Assembly (NCBI GenBank): GCA_949316235.1
Contig: OX438751.1
Span: forward strand, 25,139,885 to 25,203,884
DNA: 64,000 bases
Direction: 5' to 3'
From: Oegoconia quadripuncta
Lineage: Eukaryota > Arthropoda > Insecta > Lepidoptera > Autostichidae
Shown: positions 32,132 through 41,670 of the stretch, piece after piece
How positions within the stretch are numbered: the first letter of the stretch is position 1
Layout of the letters: the number at the start of each line of letters is the position of its first letter
Notes under the pieces: model-generated
Database searches by the model: none
What the model was told of the DNA's origin: nothing
The model's input: the letters and a program-made list of their open reading frames with translations, nothing else
Position numbers and translations under genes: made by a program

Positions 32132-32754
32132 AAGTTTTTATTAAAGTGTTTATTAAAATTGGTTGTTTAAATACGACGAAAAACTTTGGCAACACATCTG
32201 ACCTTTCCAAACGATATTGAAAGGGAAATAAAACTCGGTTTTATCTTGTTGGTGGCTATAGGTAGGTACGTTTTGGAACTAAGCGCTTTGATAATAACGA
32301 TCAATCTTTATTATAAATTCAAGCACTAATGGGCTTCTGTTTTTTAACCGACTACGTCCGATACAGCACGGTACAGCCCAGATCACTATTACACCACTAT
32401 TATATCTTGTTACCGAAGAGTAATGAAGATTTCTCGTCATGTGTGGCATTGAGATCTTTTCTGGATATGATATTTGATGCTCTGCTCTCCAAAGGCATAT
32501 ATTTTCAAAACTTAGAATTAATACAGTAGCAACCCTAGTGTGTCAAGCAAGTTTAGGTAATTATTTTCGAGAACGGCGGGAGTGGTCCTTCTGTAACCTT
32601 TTTCTATTTTGTGTCCATACACAATATGGATCGACGATCCCTGGATACAGGCAGATTCCAAGCAGTCACTGTGGCAGTCTATTATTTAAATTACCTCATT
32701 ACAAAGTATTATGGATAAGGAGAGGAAGTGATAAGAAACACAGGAATATTTTTA
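32132..32754. other. no recognisable gene
   Basis: Nothing supported. Confidence 0.45.
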
Positions 32755-32940
32755 CTGACTGGATTCGCGTTTGGCCACAACTCCCATCCCAGTAAATGCC
32801 TATTCACTCTGCTCTTTGTACGTTGTGGGATTCAGGAAAGACTGAAGGCCGGAAGGGAGTTCCATGCCTTGGCTGTTCGGATGATGAATGAAGAATCGAA
32901 CTTCTTAGTGCGAATGTTCGGTACATTAACCATATACTAA
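32755..32940 (-). pseudogene. LINE family 5, 3' end
   Basis: CGCGTTTGGCCACAACTC, CAGTAAATGCCTATTCACTC and AGTTCCATGCCTTGGCTGTT match 26490-26750 in order. Heavily mutated. Confidence 0.5.
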
Positions 32941-33404
32941 ATATGAAATACTTTAAATAAGATAGCCTCACATAATTATGACGAAAGAGGAATTTATTCC
33001 TCACGCCGTCCTACCACGCTAACGCACACTCGGAGCTATGACGTTACCGTGTCATGTCTTATTTTAGTCTGCATGTTGTTCCTGTCGGTCGTAACATTTA
33101 ACCAAATGTAGGTTCGATGCCCGGGCCGCTACATCTTGAATAAAATATCACCTTACCAGAAATGTTGGCTTCGCGCCGCAGCGCCACGTCGGACCGTGTT
33201 GCTTATTTGCAAACTTCCGTGAATTTTCTAATAAATATTTGTCCATATACGAACGATTTGTTAATATACCGGATGAGTTTTTTACCGTAAGGAAAAAAAT
33301 AGGGCATATTAGGTAAGTGAAATAGAAGGTATCGGCATAGGTAGTAAATTTTTTTTTAAATCGTCTGCTGCGTCCGGAGATTGACCCCTGAGTTTTAAAG
33401 GTAA
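32941..33404. other. no gene; shared motif at 33268-33325
   Basis: ACCGGATGAGTTTTTTACCG and GGGCATATTAGGTAAGTGAA repeat 10145-10200. The rest is unmatched. Confidence 0.45.
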
Positions 33405-33522
33405 AAGCGCTCTCACTCGGACCTCAACATTTTGGCGTCTGGCTATCTCATCTCTAACCATAGAAACACAAGAACGCTATCAAATCGCTGCTTGGCGGCA
33501 GAGTATAAGATGGTGGTAGCTG
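33405..33522 (-). mobile_element. SINE-A, diverged internal fragment
   Basis: GGCTATCTCATCTCTAACCA, GCTGCTTGGCGGCAGAGTAT and AGATGGTGGTAGCTGGC in SINE-A order, with many changes. One of the oldest copies. Confidence 0.65.
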
Positions 33523-33539
33523 GCTTTTTTATAACAATT

Positions 33540-33715
33540 TAAGAACCACGAAATGCGACGGCATATTTTGTATTTTCCATGTCGCATTTTTTACCTCTTC
33601 GACACCTTGGACTTCAAAATCGGCCAAATCGTTTACACTTCAAGAGTTAACATAGAAATCTACATAATACGCAAAAACATTACTCTCTTTTCTGGGGCGG
33701 TCGGGTAAAATTGCC
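33540..33715. repeat. dispersed repeat J
   Basis: CGGCATATTTTGTATTTTCC, ACTTCAAAATCGGCCAAATC, TTAACATAGAAATCTACATA, TTTCTGGGGCGGTCGGGTAA. Matches 8720 at one end and 47325 at the other. Confidence 0.5.
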
Positions 33716-33736
33716 ACCAACATTTATTTTTTTTCA

Positions 33737-33824
33737 CACACCAATCATCTAGTCCCAAACTAAGCAAAGCTTGTACTATGGATACTAGACAACGGATAAA
33801 CATACATAAATATTTATATAAACA
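33737..33824 (-). mobile_element. SINE-B, 3' part
   Basis: CACACCAATCATCTAGTCCC, AAACTAAGCAAAGCTTGTAC, then GGATAAACATACATAAATAT, cut off where repeat E begins. Confidence 0.75.
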
Positions 33825-33985
33825 CAAGCTTTCCGCCCGCGGCTTCGCCTGCTTGGAATAACTTTATCGCGGAATTTTGTTTAACCCGCGGGAACTTTGT
33901 TTAACCCGCGGGAACTTTGTTTAACCCGCGGGAACTACTCACTTTATTGGGATAAACACACACACACACACTACACACACGCAGT
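33825..33985 (+). repeat. repeat E with 3x internal 20-bp tandem repeat, then (CA)n
   Basis: CCGCCCGCGGCTTCGCCTGC, then TTTGTTTAACCCGCGGGAAC three times in a row, then CTACTCACTTTATTGGGAT and a short CA run. Other copies have this 20-mer once. Confidence 0.75.
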
Positions 33986-34194
33986 AGACTGAGTAACTCG
34001 CTTAGACCTAACATTTTATATTATATAATTAAGCTAAGTATACAGTTACATTTATTTGTTATGGAAGAGCGGAGTCTCCTAATACAGGCACATTATTTGC
34101 TTAAAAGGAGTCTCCAGCCACTTTATAGCATACTTGTCTGTGAAAATGCAAATAAACTATTTTATTTATTTAATTTATTTATTATTATTATTAT
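33986..34194. other. no recognisable gene
   Basis: AT-rich, ends in (TTA)n-like sequence. Confidence 0.4.
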
Positions 34195-34310
34195 TAAATT
34201 CTTTATTGCACACAAAAATAAAATACAAAGAACATTTAACATAGATGATGAAGTGCACAAAGGCGGTCTTATCGCTGATAGCGATTTCTTCCAGACAACC
34301 TCAGTTAAAG
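34195..34310 (-). repeat. repeat M
   Basis: AAATTCTTTATTGCACACAA, AAGGCGGTCTTATCGCTGAT, AGCGATTTCTTCCAGACAAC match 10470-10600. Confidence 0.5.
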
Positions 34311-34371
34311 AAGCTTTTTTAATAAGTAGTTATTATTTATTATAAAAAATATCCGATGTCTTAATCCAGGT

Positions 34372-34490
34372 TATATTCTACCTATATACCAAATTTCATC
34401 CAAATCCGTTTGGATCACCCGAAATCACCCGTTTCCCCGTGATTGAGGAACAAATAAACGTTCAAATTTTCGCGTTTATAATATTAGTTA
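34372..34490 (+). repeat. repeat E 3' part
   Basis: ATACCAAATTTCATCCAAAT, GTGATTGAGGAACAAATAAA, CAAATTTTCGCGTTTATAAT. Confidence 0.6.
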
Positions 34491-34514
34491 CATCCATGAC
34501 TGATACCACAATCA

Positions 34515-34600
34515 AGTATCCACAACACAAGCCTATAACTGCTTACTGTGGAACTAGATGGCGCTCAGTGTATGTGTAAGGATATTTATTATTATTATTG
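34515..34600 (+). mobile_element. SINE-C tail
   Basis: AGTATCCACAACACAAGCCT, ACTGTGGAACTAGATGGCGC, AAGGATATTTATTATTATTA. Confidence 0.7.
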
Positions 34601-34654
34601 TGACTCGCGAAAATATTAAAAAATATCAGACTATTTAGATGATAATCATCCCTG

Positions 34655-34925
34655 GACATAATCAGATCGTTCGCATGCCAGGCTATTTCACAATTAATAA
34701 TGAAATTTAAAAACCCGTTTGTAATATAAAAACCTTTATGTAAAATCAAAGCCTGATTTTAAAAGAGCAACCCCTCGAGTTTCTTGCTTGTTCTTCTCAG
34801 GGGAAAATTGCATTTTGAACAAGCATTAGCTTAAAAAATTTAAAATTTACTATGTAAAATTGACTATTTTCAGTGTACTCTGTGTACCTACAAAATAAAG
34901 TATTTTTGACTTTGACTTTGACTTT
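34655..34925 (+). mobile_element. LINE family 1, best 3' end
   Basis: CAGGCTATTTCACAATTAAT, AAAAGAGCAACCCCTCGAGT, TTCTTGCTTGTTCTTCTCAG, CAAGCATTAGC and a (TTTGAC)3-like tail. Short tandem repeats at the 3' end are usual for CR1-like LINEs. Confidence 0.7.
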
Positions 34926-35036
34926 GAATAAATGTTTGTATTAATCACACAAACATTTACCCCTCGCGGGATTCGAACCCGCAACCGTTGGTTTCGCTGA
35001 CAGGGTCACTCTCCACTACACTAATCGGTCGTCGAA
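34925..35036 (-). mobile_element. SINE-B, head half
   Basis: Antisense: CACACAAACATTTACCCCTC, GCGGGATTCGAACCCGCAAC (perfect B box), GACAGGGTCACTCTCCACTA, ATCGGTCGTCG. The 3' half is missing and the copy abuts the LINE tail. Confidence 0.8.
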
Positions 35037-35400
35037 ACATTATGTCTATAATCAATAAAATTATATAAATAAAAATTTATTTACACTAAAAGGGCTTTAT
35101 CGCTGTATTTTTAATCTATGGCTGCTAAATTTAAGGGAGGCTTTACATAATACGAGAGCGAAGCTTTTTTCGCCCGGATTATCGCCCTAAGCCCGGATAT
35201 TCAAAATTGAAAAATTGTAAGCAGAGAAAATAATACTCGACCAGACATGTATTTTTAATAAACAATAATACCCAGCTCTCGTTTTTTAACCGACTTTTAA
35301 AGTAGGAGGTTTGTACTCCTATTACACCAAGGTTCCGATTTCAGTGAACCTTTTTATGGTTCTATACTTCAGTTTGATAATAAACGGGACTATATCACTA
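35037..35400. other. no recognisable gene
   Basis: Contains AACCGACTTTTAAAGTAGG, a block of a kind common in lepidopteran intergenic DNA. Nothing coding. Confidence 0.4.
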
Positions 35401-35489
35401 TACAGGGTGAATTTGAATTCGTGTAATTCCCATTAACTGGTGACGTCACTCTTGATTACGAATAACCTGGGGGGAACGGTGGGGAAACG

Positions 35490-36104
35490 CTGCTAACATA
35501 CATATGATTTTTGTTCTGCAGAAGCGTGCTATTCGTGCCATTTATAAATTAGGACCTAGAGAGCCTCTTAGAGATAAGTTTAAGGAAATTAATATCTTAA
35601 CAATGGCATCTCAATACATTTATGAGAATTTGTTATATGCAAAAAAAAATATAACCTTATTCGCTAAAAATAGTGATATAGGCACAATGTTAATACAAGG
35701 AATAAGAACCAGTTATTTATTTATGTTAGCCGACTTCATAAAGTTAGTAAATCCTTCAAATGGCAATGTATACGCTTTTATAATAAGGTTCCAGTAGACA
35801 TTCAAAATATGACTTTAAATAAATTTAAAGCGATCATAAAACGGAAATTATTAACAAGAGGCTATTATAAAATCACTGACTATTTGAATGATTGGACATA
35901 GCTGTCTTATTATTCATATAATTATCAAATCGCAACCTATAATCTGTTTAAAAGAGCATCCCTAGAGTTTCTTGCTCGTTCTTCTCTGGGGAGTCAGCTT
36001 TGTGAATGAGCCGTAAATTTAAATGTAATATTAATAGTGACGTTTTCAATTGATAATTTTATCCTATGAAATAAAATATTTTGATTGATTGATTGATTGA
36101 ATAA
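35490..36104 (+). mobile_element. 5'-truncated CR1-like LINE (family 2) with (TTGA)n tail
   Basis: Carries the end of the second ORF (35504-35901), an untranslated part related to LINE family 1 (AAAAGAGCATCCCTAGAGTT, TTCTTGCTCGTTCTTC) and a TTGATTGATTGATTGA tail. It lies inside the TA-flanked element. Confidence 0.75.
35504..35901 (+). pseudogene. LINE family 2 ORF2 C-terminal region, one frameshift
   Basis: Reads LQKRAIRAIYKLGPREPLRD, KFKEINILTMASQYIYENLL, then after a frameshift in the 35700s, RFYNKVPVDIQNMTLNKFKA and LTRGYYKITDYLNDW with a stop at 35901. The LQKRAIRAI and FYNK.P....N....FK words are those of CR1/Jockey-like reverse transcriptase ORF ends. The catalytic YXDD domain is not included. 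Confidence 0.75.
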
Positions 36105-36296
36105 CTTTCTCCAAGGAACCGTCGTCGAATTCGATCAAAAAAACCGACCCATACAAAGTAAATCATTCTGAAACCATCTTTAGTATGGAAGTCCACCAAT
36201 TTTCAGCTGGTGACTCCACACCTGATTACGAACAGCTTTCCACTAGGAACCATGGCCGAATACTCCATACGAGGTGATTTCAGAATAGTTGACTGT

Positions 36297-36623
36297 CTTT
36301 TTTTATCCACAACGGGTTGGTACTTGACCTCAATCACACCTGATGTTAAGTGAAGATGAGGTCGAAGGTGGAAGCGTACTGACCCGGAAACCCCAACACT
36401 TTTGGGGGACTGGCTATCTTATCTCTGACAACCGGAACACAACAATGCTATTAACATTGCTGCTTGGCGGGAGATTTAGATAAGATGGTGGTAGCTGGCC
36501 AGGCGGACATTTAAAATACCACCAACCAAACCGAGTACTTAAACGTGTACGCCGCTGGGGATCGAACCCGCAACCTCCGAATCGTAAACCCAACGTTGTT
36601 TACATTGAGCCACGGATGCGGTT
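36297..36623 (-). mobile_element. SINE-A, full length
   Basis: Antisense, complete from the T-run to TTGAGCCACGGATGCGG. B box intact. Inserted in the TA-flanked element. Confidence 0.9.
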
Positions 36624-36729
36624 AAGACTGTGTACGCGAATTCGACCATGATTCCTTGGGGAAATTGTTCGTAATCAAGAGTGTCGTCATCAGTTAATGG
36701 GGATTACACGAATTCAAATTCACCCTGTA

Positions 36730-37574
36730 TCGTCCGTTTCTCAACGTTTGTTTGTATTGCGGACCTTTTTAATTTAAACAGTTCTTACTTTTAATTATGA
36801 ATTTTTAACCTAGTACGCTCACCAACATCTTACAAAATCATTTAAACCAAAAATTTTCTGGTATAACTCCAATTACAGACGAGCACAACACTCAAATGCA
36901 TGTAGTACGATAACACTATAAAACTGTAGGCATAGAATTTTAAGCTATAAAAAAGAATTTTGAAAGTATCTTACGTAATAAGTTTGGGTGAGTTTAATAA
37001 AATATTTTAAAAATTTTACTATACTAATTACATATAACTAAGTGTGTGTAAAGGTGATAATTTACACAGAGTATAATTAAGTATTATATACCCTGTATAC
37101 GTGGGTGGGTAATTAAAAGAATTTGTTGACACAACGTTAAAATGTTTGTGTAGGAGCTCAGAGAATCCAATAGGTATTACTTAACAAGTATTCCATTGTT
37201 ATAAGCTTTTATAATGGTCATAAATAAAATGTGGGTATCTATTTTTACCCGGTCTCGCTCGAAGGAGTATTTACACTTAATTCAACCGGACGTTGTACCC
37301 TTTTTGTTTTTGGGACGATACGGAATCCGGACTCCGCATTTTTCACGGCATGCCCTCCGGGAAATACTAACACTCGTATAACCTTTGTCTGCACAAATAC
37401 ATAATGTTTCAGATTGTTTTAGGAAAGTTGCTACGGAAAATTGAAACAAATCGATTTTCTTTTTGTAGCTTATTATGGATAATCGGTTTGGTTAAAAGAG
37501 GTGGCAGTTTGATGACCGAAGGTGTAGTTGATGCGAAACGAACGGTTGCTGTTTCAAATTTCGAGATGTGTACA
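36730..37574. other. no recognisable gene
   Basis: AT-rich with no repeat partner. An 88-codon frame at 37404 has no family features. Confidence 0.45.
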
Positions 37575-37686
37575 TCGATCGATGTTTATGTAAATATATA
37601 TAGACATAGACATATATTACACTATAGCAACAACAATAACCTATTAACAACAATAAAATGTTTACATTGAGCCACGGAGGCGGTTA
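37575..37686 (-). mobile_element. LINE 3' fragment plus SINE-A head scrap
   Basis: TAGACATAGACATATATTAC and ACTATAGCAACAACAATA match the tail of 39573-39772. TGTTTACATTGAGCCACGGA at 37660 is a SINE-A head. Confidence 0.55.
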
Positions 37687-37971
37687 AATGTTTCACTTAC
37701 CGCAGTAAAGTGACCAAAAAACATGCGAGTAGTATCTTTTAAGTATAACAAACTTAACATAGGTATTACTCGTAAAACTCATATTTTCTTGCACTTTTAT
37801 GTGATCGATTTATAGGTAATTATTATTATTTATTTATTTGGAACATCAACATCATATAATATTACACATTAGTCTACATTATTTTAGAAATTCAATTCCT
37901 GATAATTAAAGATGTACACGTCATTCACTAATTTGTACAAAAGCATCTTAGGTGGTAAGTTGGAGCTATTC
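37687..37971. other. no recognisable gene
   Basis: AT-rich spacer before the MITE. Confidence 0.4.
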
Positions 37972-37974
37972 TAA

Positions 37975-38196
37975 GGGTCAGTTCACACCGAGACGCGACG
38001 CGACGCGACGCTGCGCGCACATTTTTCATAGAGCGACTCAGAATATACTTTATTCACTACACGAAAAGATATACATTACATTGTGAGAATTCAGATTACG
38101 TTGCACCACGCAGCACTGCGCCTCGAGGTGCAGCGCGAAATCATTGGCCTCTTTGAGTATCGTCGCGTCGCGTCGCGTCTCGGTGTGAATTGACCC
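37975..38196. mobile_element. PIF/Harbinger-like MITE, 222 bp
   Basis: Terminal inverted repeats of about 36 bp with one mismatch (GGGTCAGTTCACACCGAGAC, then GCGACGCGACGCGACG). TAA occurs directly outside each end (37972-37974, 38197-38199). GGG-starting ends and a 3-bp TAA duplication fit PIF/Harbinger. No transposase. Confidence 0.85.
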
Positions 38197-38199
38197 TAA

Positions 38200-38548
38200 A
38201 AGATATTGTGCCCATTAGATGGACGTTAGTACTGTTAGTTTTTCTGTGATGGTGGTAATGTTGCAACGTTTAAGTAATGTCTATTATTACTTGATTATTA
38301 GTTGTAGTCGCATTCTGGATTCAGCAGTTAAAGATTTTATTTTTGAATTTGTGTATGGAATCATTAAAAATGTCAAGTGGAGGCTGTTTATTGCTGATTT
38401 CACTGTAAGTTCTGCACATTCTGACAAGGGGAGAGTTCGAACCAATATTTGTTCTGCTAGGCTGAGTATATAGTAGTTTAGAGATTGGACACCTTGGGTA
38501 GCTATGTGGTACCGATAATGAGAACCGACTGTGTATATCCACGCTGTC
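38200..38548. other. no recognisable gene
   Basis: Frames on both strands (38219-38473, 38321-38569) have no family features. Confidence 0.4.
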
Positions 38549-38697
38549 GACCTGGGTCCTGATTCTCACATACTCGAGATTTCAATGTCGAACGACATCA
38601 ATAGGTTTGTCACTTTTACACACGTATATAAGTGTGAAAGAGATAGACACGCCAATGTCTATCGATAGACAAGTGTCGAGTGTGCGAGAATAGGGGT
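38549..38697. mobile_element. foldback element, copy 1
   Basis: About 149 bp. Ends GGGTCCTGATTCTCACAT and, reversed, GGACCCCTATTCTCGCAC. The interior has further inverted words (TGTCTATCGATAGACA). Directly adjacent to copy 2. Confidence 0.7.
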
Positions 38698-38845
38698 CCT
38701 GGACCCCGATTCTCGCACGATCGACATTTACTGTCGATAGACATCCATAGGTTTGTCACTTTTGCACGCCCTTATTAGTACGAAAGAGATAGTTATACCA
38801 ATGTCTATCGACAGTGAAATCTCGAACGCACGAGAATCGGGGTCC
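38697..38845. mobile_element. foldback element, copy 2
   Basis: About 149 bp. Ends GGACCCCGATTCTCGCACGA and, reversed, GGACCCCGATTCTCGTGCGT. Shares AGGTTTGTCACTTTT, GAAAGAGATAG and CCAATGTCTATCGA with copy 1. Confidence 0.75.
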
Positions 38846-38849
38846 AGAC

Positions 38850-39169
38850 CGTTCAGGATTTTATACAAAAAAGTGAGATCGAGTTTTTTTCGGTTATGAG
38901 TAAAGACTAAAAAATGTCAGCAATCGCTTCGATAAAAAGATATAGATTGAGATGAGTATTGCAGGATTAGATTTCTCTAAAAGAGACAGTGAATTAATGG
39001 TAAGTTTACGCATGCGTACCTACTGCAATGATCCGGTGAATTTACTTTGAATCTGGCATAGGAAACTATCGACATTAGTCCAGATTAAGGTCAAGAGCGA
39101 TCCCATTCTAATTAAAAAAAAAAAAAAAAAAAAACTATTTCTTCCTCCATATACTGTTTCTATAACATG
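38850..39169. other. no gene; A-run near 39114-39135
   Basis: The A-run after CCATTCTAATT may end a retroposed fragment that I cannot identify. Confidence 0.4.
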
Positions 39170-39555
39170 TAGGTTTGTTTATATAATAGGGTGTGTTATT
39201 GTTAAGGAGCACATTTTATTATTGTGAGAAAGAGATGTATACACGTATGTATCCTCTCATCGCATCTTGCTGATTACTCCTATTAATTGTAATTGTTATT
39301 TGTATGTACATTTGTTGACCAGTGTCCGTGCGTCATTTGGTGGCTCCACTGAAAACCAGCGTTGTAGTGAACGGCTACAACCCATGCTGAGTTGGAGACC
39401 TTTTTGACTCCACCTTGCGACACCGACAATTAGATGGCAAACACAATGTTATTTTTTGCATGTGTGTCGACTGTGTAATATTTGTAAGTGATTGTTTGTG
39501 TCATGAGATGGGTTTAAATAAATTTTTCTTTCTTTCTTTCCTTCTTTCCTTGGAC
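39170..39555 (+). mobile_element. LINE 3' untranslated end with (TTTC)n tail
   Basis: GTGGCTCCACTGAAAACCAG, CATGCTGAGTTGGAGACC, ATGAGATGGGTTTAAATAAA then a TTTCTTTC tail. A relative sits reversed at 39573. No coding part. Confidence 0.55.
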
Positions 39556-39572
39556 ACAAAGTGTTAAATCTT

Positions 39573-39772
39573 TTAGACATAGACATAGACATATATTTAT
39601 TTGACACCGCACTATAGCAACAACAATATTAATAATAATAAGAAATTACCACAATATACAGAAACAGATTTTGAAAAGCGGTGAGTGCAGTGTGATGTCA
39701 AAAATGGACTCCAACTCAGCATATGCTGTAGCAATTGTTACAGCGCTGGTTTTCAGAGGAGCCCAACATCAA
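39573..39772 (-). mobile_element. LINE 3' untranslated end, reversed
   Basis: The minus strand gives CCTCTGAAAACCAGCGCTGT, CATATGCTGAGTTGGAGTCC and a (ATGTCT)n tail. Tail-to-tail with the copy at 39170. Confidence 0.55.
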
Positions 39773-39777
39773 AAGCC

Positions 39778-40122
39778 TTTTTTTTTTTTTTTTTTTTACG
39801 CACAACGGGTTGGTACTTGACCTCAATCACACCTGATGTTAAGTGAAGATGAGGTCGAAAGTGGAAGCGTTCCAACCCGGAAACCCCAACACATTTAGGG
39901 GACTGGCTATCTTATCTCTGACAACCGGAACACAACAATGCTATTAACATTGCTGTTTGGCGGCAGATTTAGATAAGATGGTGGTAGCTAGCCAGGCGGA
40001 CATTTAAAATGCCCTACCACCAACCAAACCGAGTACTTAAAACATGTACCCCGCTGGGGATCGAACCCGCGACCTCCGAATCGTAAACCCAATGTTGTTG
40101 ACATTGAGCCACGGAGGCGGTT
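39778..40122 (-). mobile_element. SINE-A, full length
   Basis: Antisense with a 19-base T-run (long poly(A) tail), complete body and head. Close to the family consensus. A short frame inside it is incidental. Confidence 0.9.
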
Positions 40123-40376
40123 GAACGGAGGCGGCCTCCGACGCGATGCGGAAAGTTGTACTATACGCACATGTATACTATATGAAATATATGCACATTT
40201 ATCCGTTATCTAGTATCCAAATCGGAGAATGGATTGTAAGTATAGTATTCTATGCAATAACACACACGGGGAATAAAAAAATGTGGCCGACAAAAAGTAT
40301 GTCGTCTGCGCTGGCTCTTCTTAGAAAGATATCTAAATAACTTCGTTGTTTTTGTAAATTTTTTGGGATATAAATT

Positions 40377-40637
40377 ATAATCATCAGCCCGTAAACATCC
40401 CACTGCAGGGATATAGGTCCACCACGCTGGCCCAATGCGGGTTGGGGACTTCACATGCCTATGAATTTTTATTTCTCAGGCATGCAGGTTTCGTCACGAC
40501 GTTTTCCTTCACCGTTTAAGAGCAGTAGGATAAATGCACATAAGTAATTAAATTATTTTTTTTAAGACTTGCCTGGTAATCGAACCCGGACCTCCCAAAT
40601 TGGGAGATCACGTCTTAACCGCTGAGCCACTGACGCT
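40377..40637 (-). mobile_element. SINE-D, reversed
   Basis: Antisense of 29974-30262: CGGGTTGGGGACTTCACATG, TCGTCACGACGTTTTCCTTC, TAATCGAACCCGGACCTCCC (B box), CTGAGCCACTGACGC (A box). Confidence 0.8.
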
Positions 40638-40754
40638 GATTATAAATTATAATATAAGTAAAGCAGTCTCTGCGAATGAAAACAATGATACCAGCAACAC
40701 GTGACGCCAGAATGCTCATTAGAAATATTGATTGTTTTTCGTTTGTGCACTATT

Positions 40755-40825
40755 TTTTTTTGATTAACTGGATATGCGTTTGAGCACAATCTCACCTGAT
40801 GGAAAGTGACGATGTGGTCATGCAA
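40755..40825 (-). pseudogene. LINE family 5 tail fragment
   Basis: ATGCGTTTGAGCACAATCTC then ACCTGATGGAAAGTGACGAT, as at 26500-26545. Module X begins 30 bp further on. Confidence 0.5.
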
Positions 40826-40854
40826 TATTTGGCATTATTTCGGCAGAGTTTTCA

Positions 40855-41670
40855 TCTGGGGGCACGGCAGTGCCCCCGCCAAGTCGAGCGCGAAGCAAAC
40901 ACTGCCGTACCATCCTTTACTGGAACCATTTCGCCGCATTTTCAGGCCCCTATTTTAGAACCTCTGGATAAGACTAGAACGCAGAAATTTTCGTCATCCA
41001 GTAAGCTATAATCACATACTTAAAATCCAAAATTTCAAGTCTGTAGGTCATTTAGTTCCGAAGTTAAGCGAAAGCAAAGTTTCGCATTTATGACACTCAC
41101 TCACTCACTCACTCACTCATGATCATCAAAATAGAACTAATACTTCCCATAAACTCAGAGAGCTGAAATTTGGTACAGAGTTATGGTTCAATGGCCACAT
41201 AAAGGGAAAACTATAAAAACTAGGATAATCGAAGATCTGGAGTACCTGGTGACCCTGATTAGGAAACACAAGAGCCCAACCAAACTATTAGAGATCGACA
41301 TATACCGCCTTTACAAAAAATATTCAACTTGGTGGGCCGTTTCATTTGATGTCAAAAATCGAAGGTCTGAAGTATCTGATGAAGAACCCTCAGCTGGTCT
41401 CAGCTGTATTAGAGATATGGTAATGCCCGCTTCTACTATTGGTACATAGAAAAATCGACTGTCATTGCAAAAATCCAGCGTAGTGGGACACATCTTCTAA
41501 TTTAATCTAGCCTATAGCGTCCCACTGCTGGGCGAATGCCTCCCCTTCTGCTTTTAATACGAATATAAATAAAATTAAAGGAAAACTCTGGATAAGACCA
41601 GACTGGGTTTTATACTTATACTTACTTATACTTATTACAAGTTTACAAGAAGAAATAGTCAAACGATTAA
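40855..41670. repeat. module X, copy 1
   Basis: An 816-bp unit that opens the array. The first bases TCTGGGGGCACGGCAGTGCC hold an 8-bp hairpin (GGGGGCAC/GTGCCCCC, loop GGCA, 40858-40877). Then come a (CACT)5 run near 41096, an 88-codon frame (41183-41449) and an RTE-like LINE scrap (CACTGCTGGGCGAATGCC, about 41520). It is present four times nearly complete and twice truncated, always with the same left edge ATCTGGGGG when complete. A 5' TC and terminal hairpin recall Helitron-like elements, but no CTRR 3' end is visible. Confidence 0.85.
41183..41449 (+). CDS. uncharacterised 88-codon frame in module X
   Basis: No domain recognised; Lys/Arg/Glu-rich. In copies X2 and X4 an early TAA replaces a codon right after the ATG, and every amino-acid-level difference I can see between X versions changes the residue. 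This suggests the frame is not under protein-level selection and may be fortuitous. The identical frame recurs at 48838-49104. Confidence 0.2.
   Translation: MVQWPHKGKTIKTRIIEDLEYLVTLIRKHKSPTKLLEIDIYRLYKKYSTWWAVSFDVKNRRSEVSDEEPSAGLSCIRDMVMPASTIGT

Larger units (their letters stand above)
35403..36727. mobile_element. TA-flanked DNA element with long terminal inverted repeats, carrying two insertions
   Basis: The left end CAGGGTGAATTTGAATTCGT and the reverse complement of 36668-36727 match for about 60 bp with few changes. TA lies just outside both ends (35401-35402 and 36728-36729), as in the Tc1/mariner superfamily. Without the LINE (35490-36104) and SINE-A (36297-36623) inserted in it, about 380 bp remain, so it is a MITE. 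Confidence 0.7.

Noticed and set aside
40855..41670. canonical Helitron
   Set aside because: The TC start and a hairpin are present, but there is no CTRR end, no 3' subterminal hairpin and no Rep/helicase. Kept only as a hypothesis.
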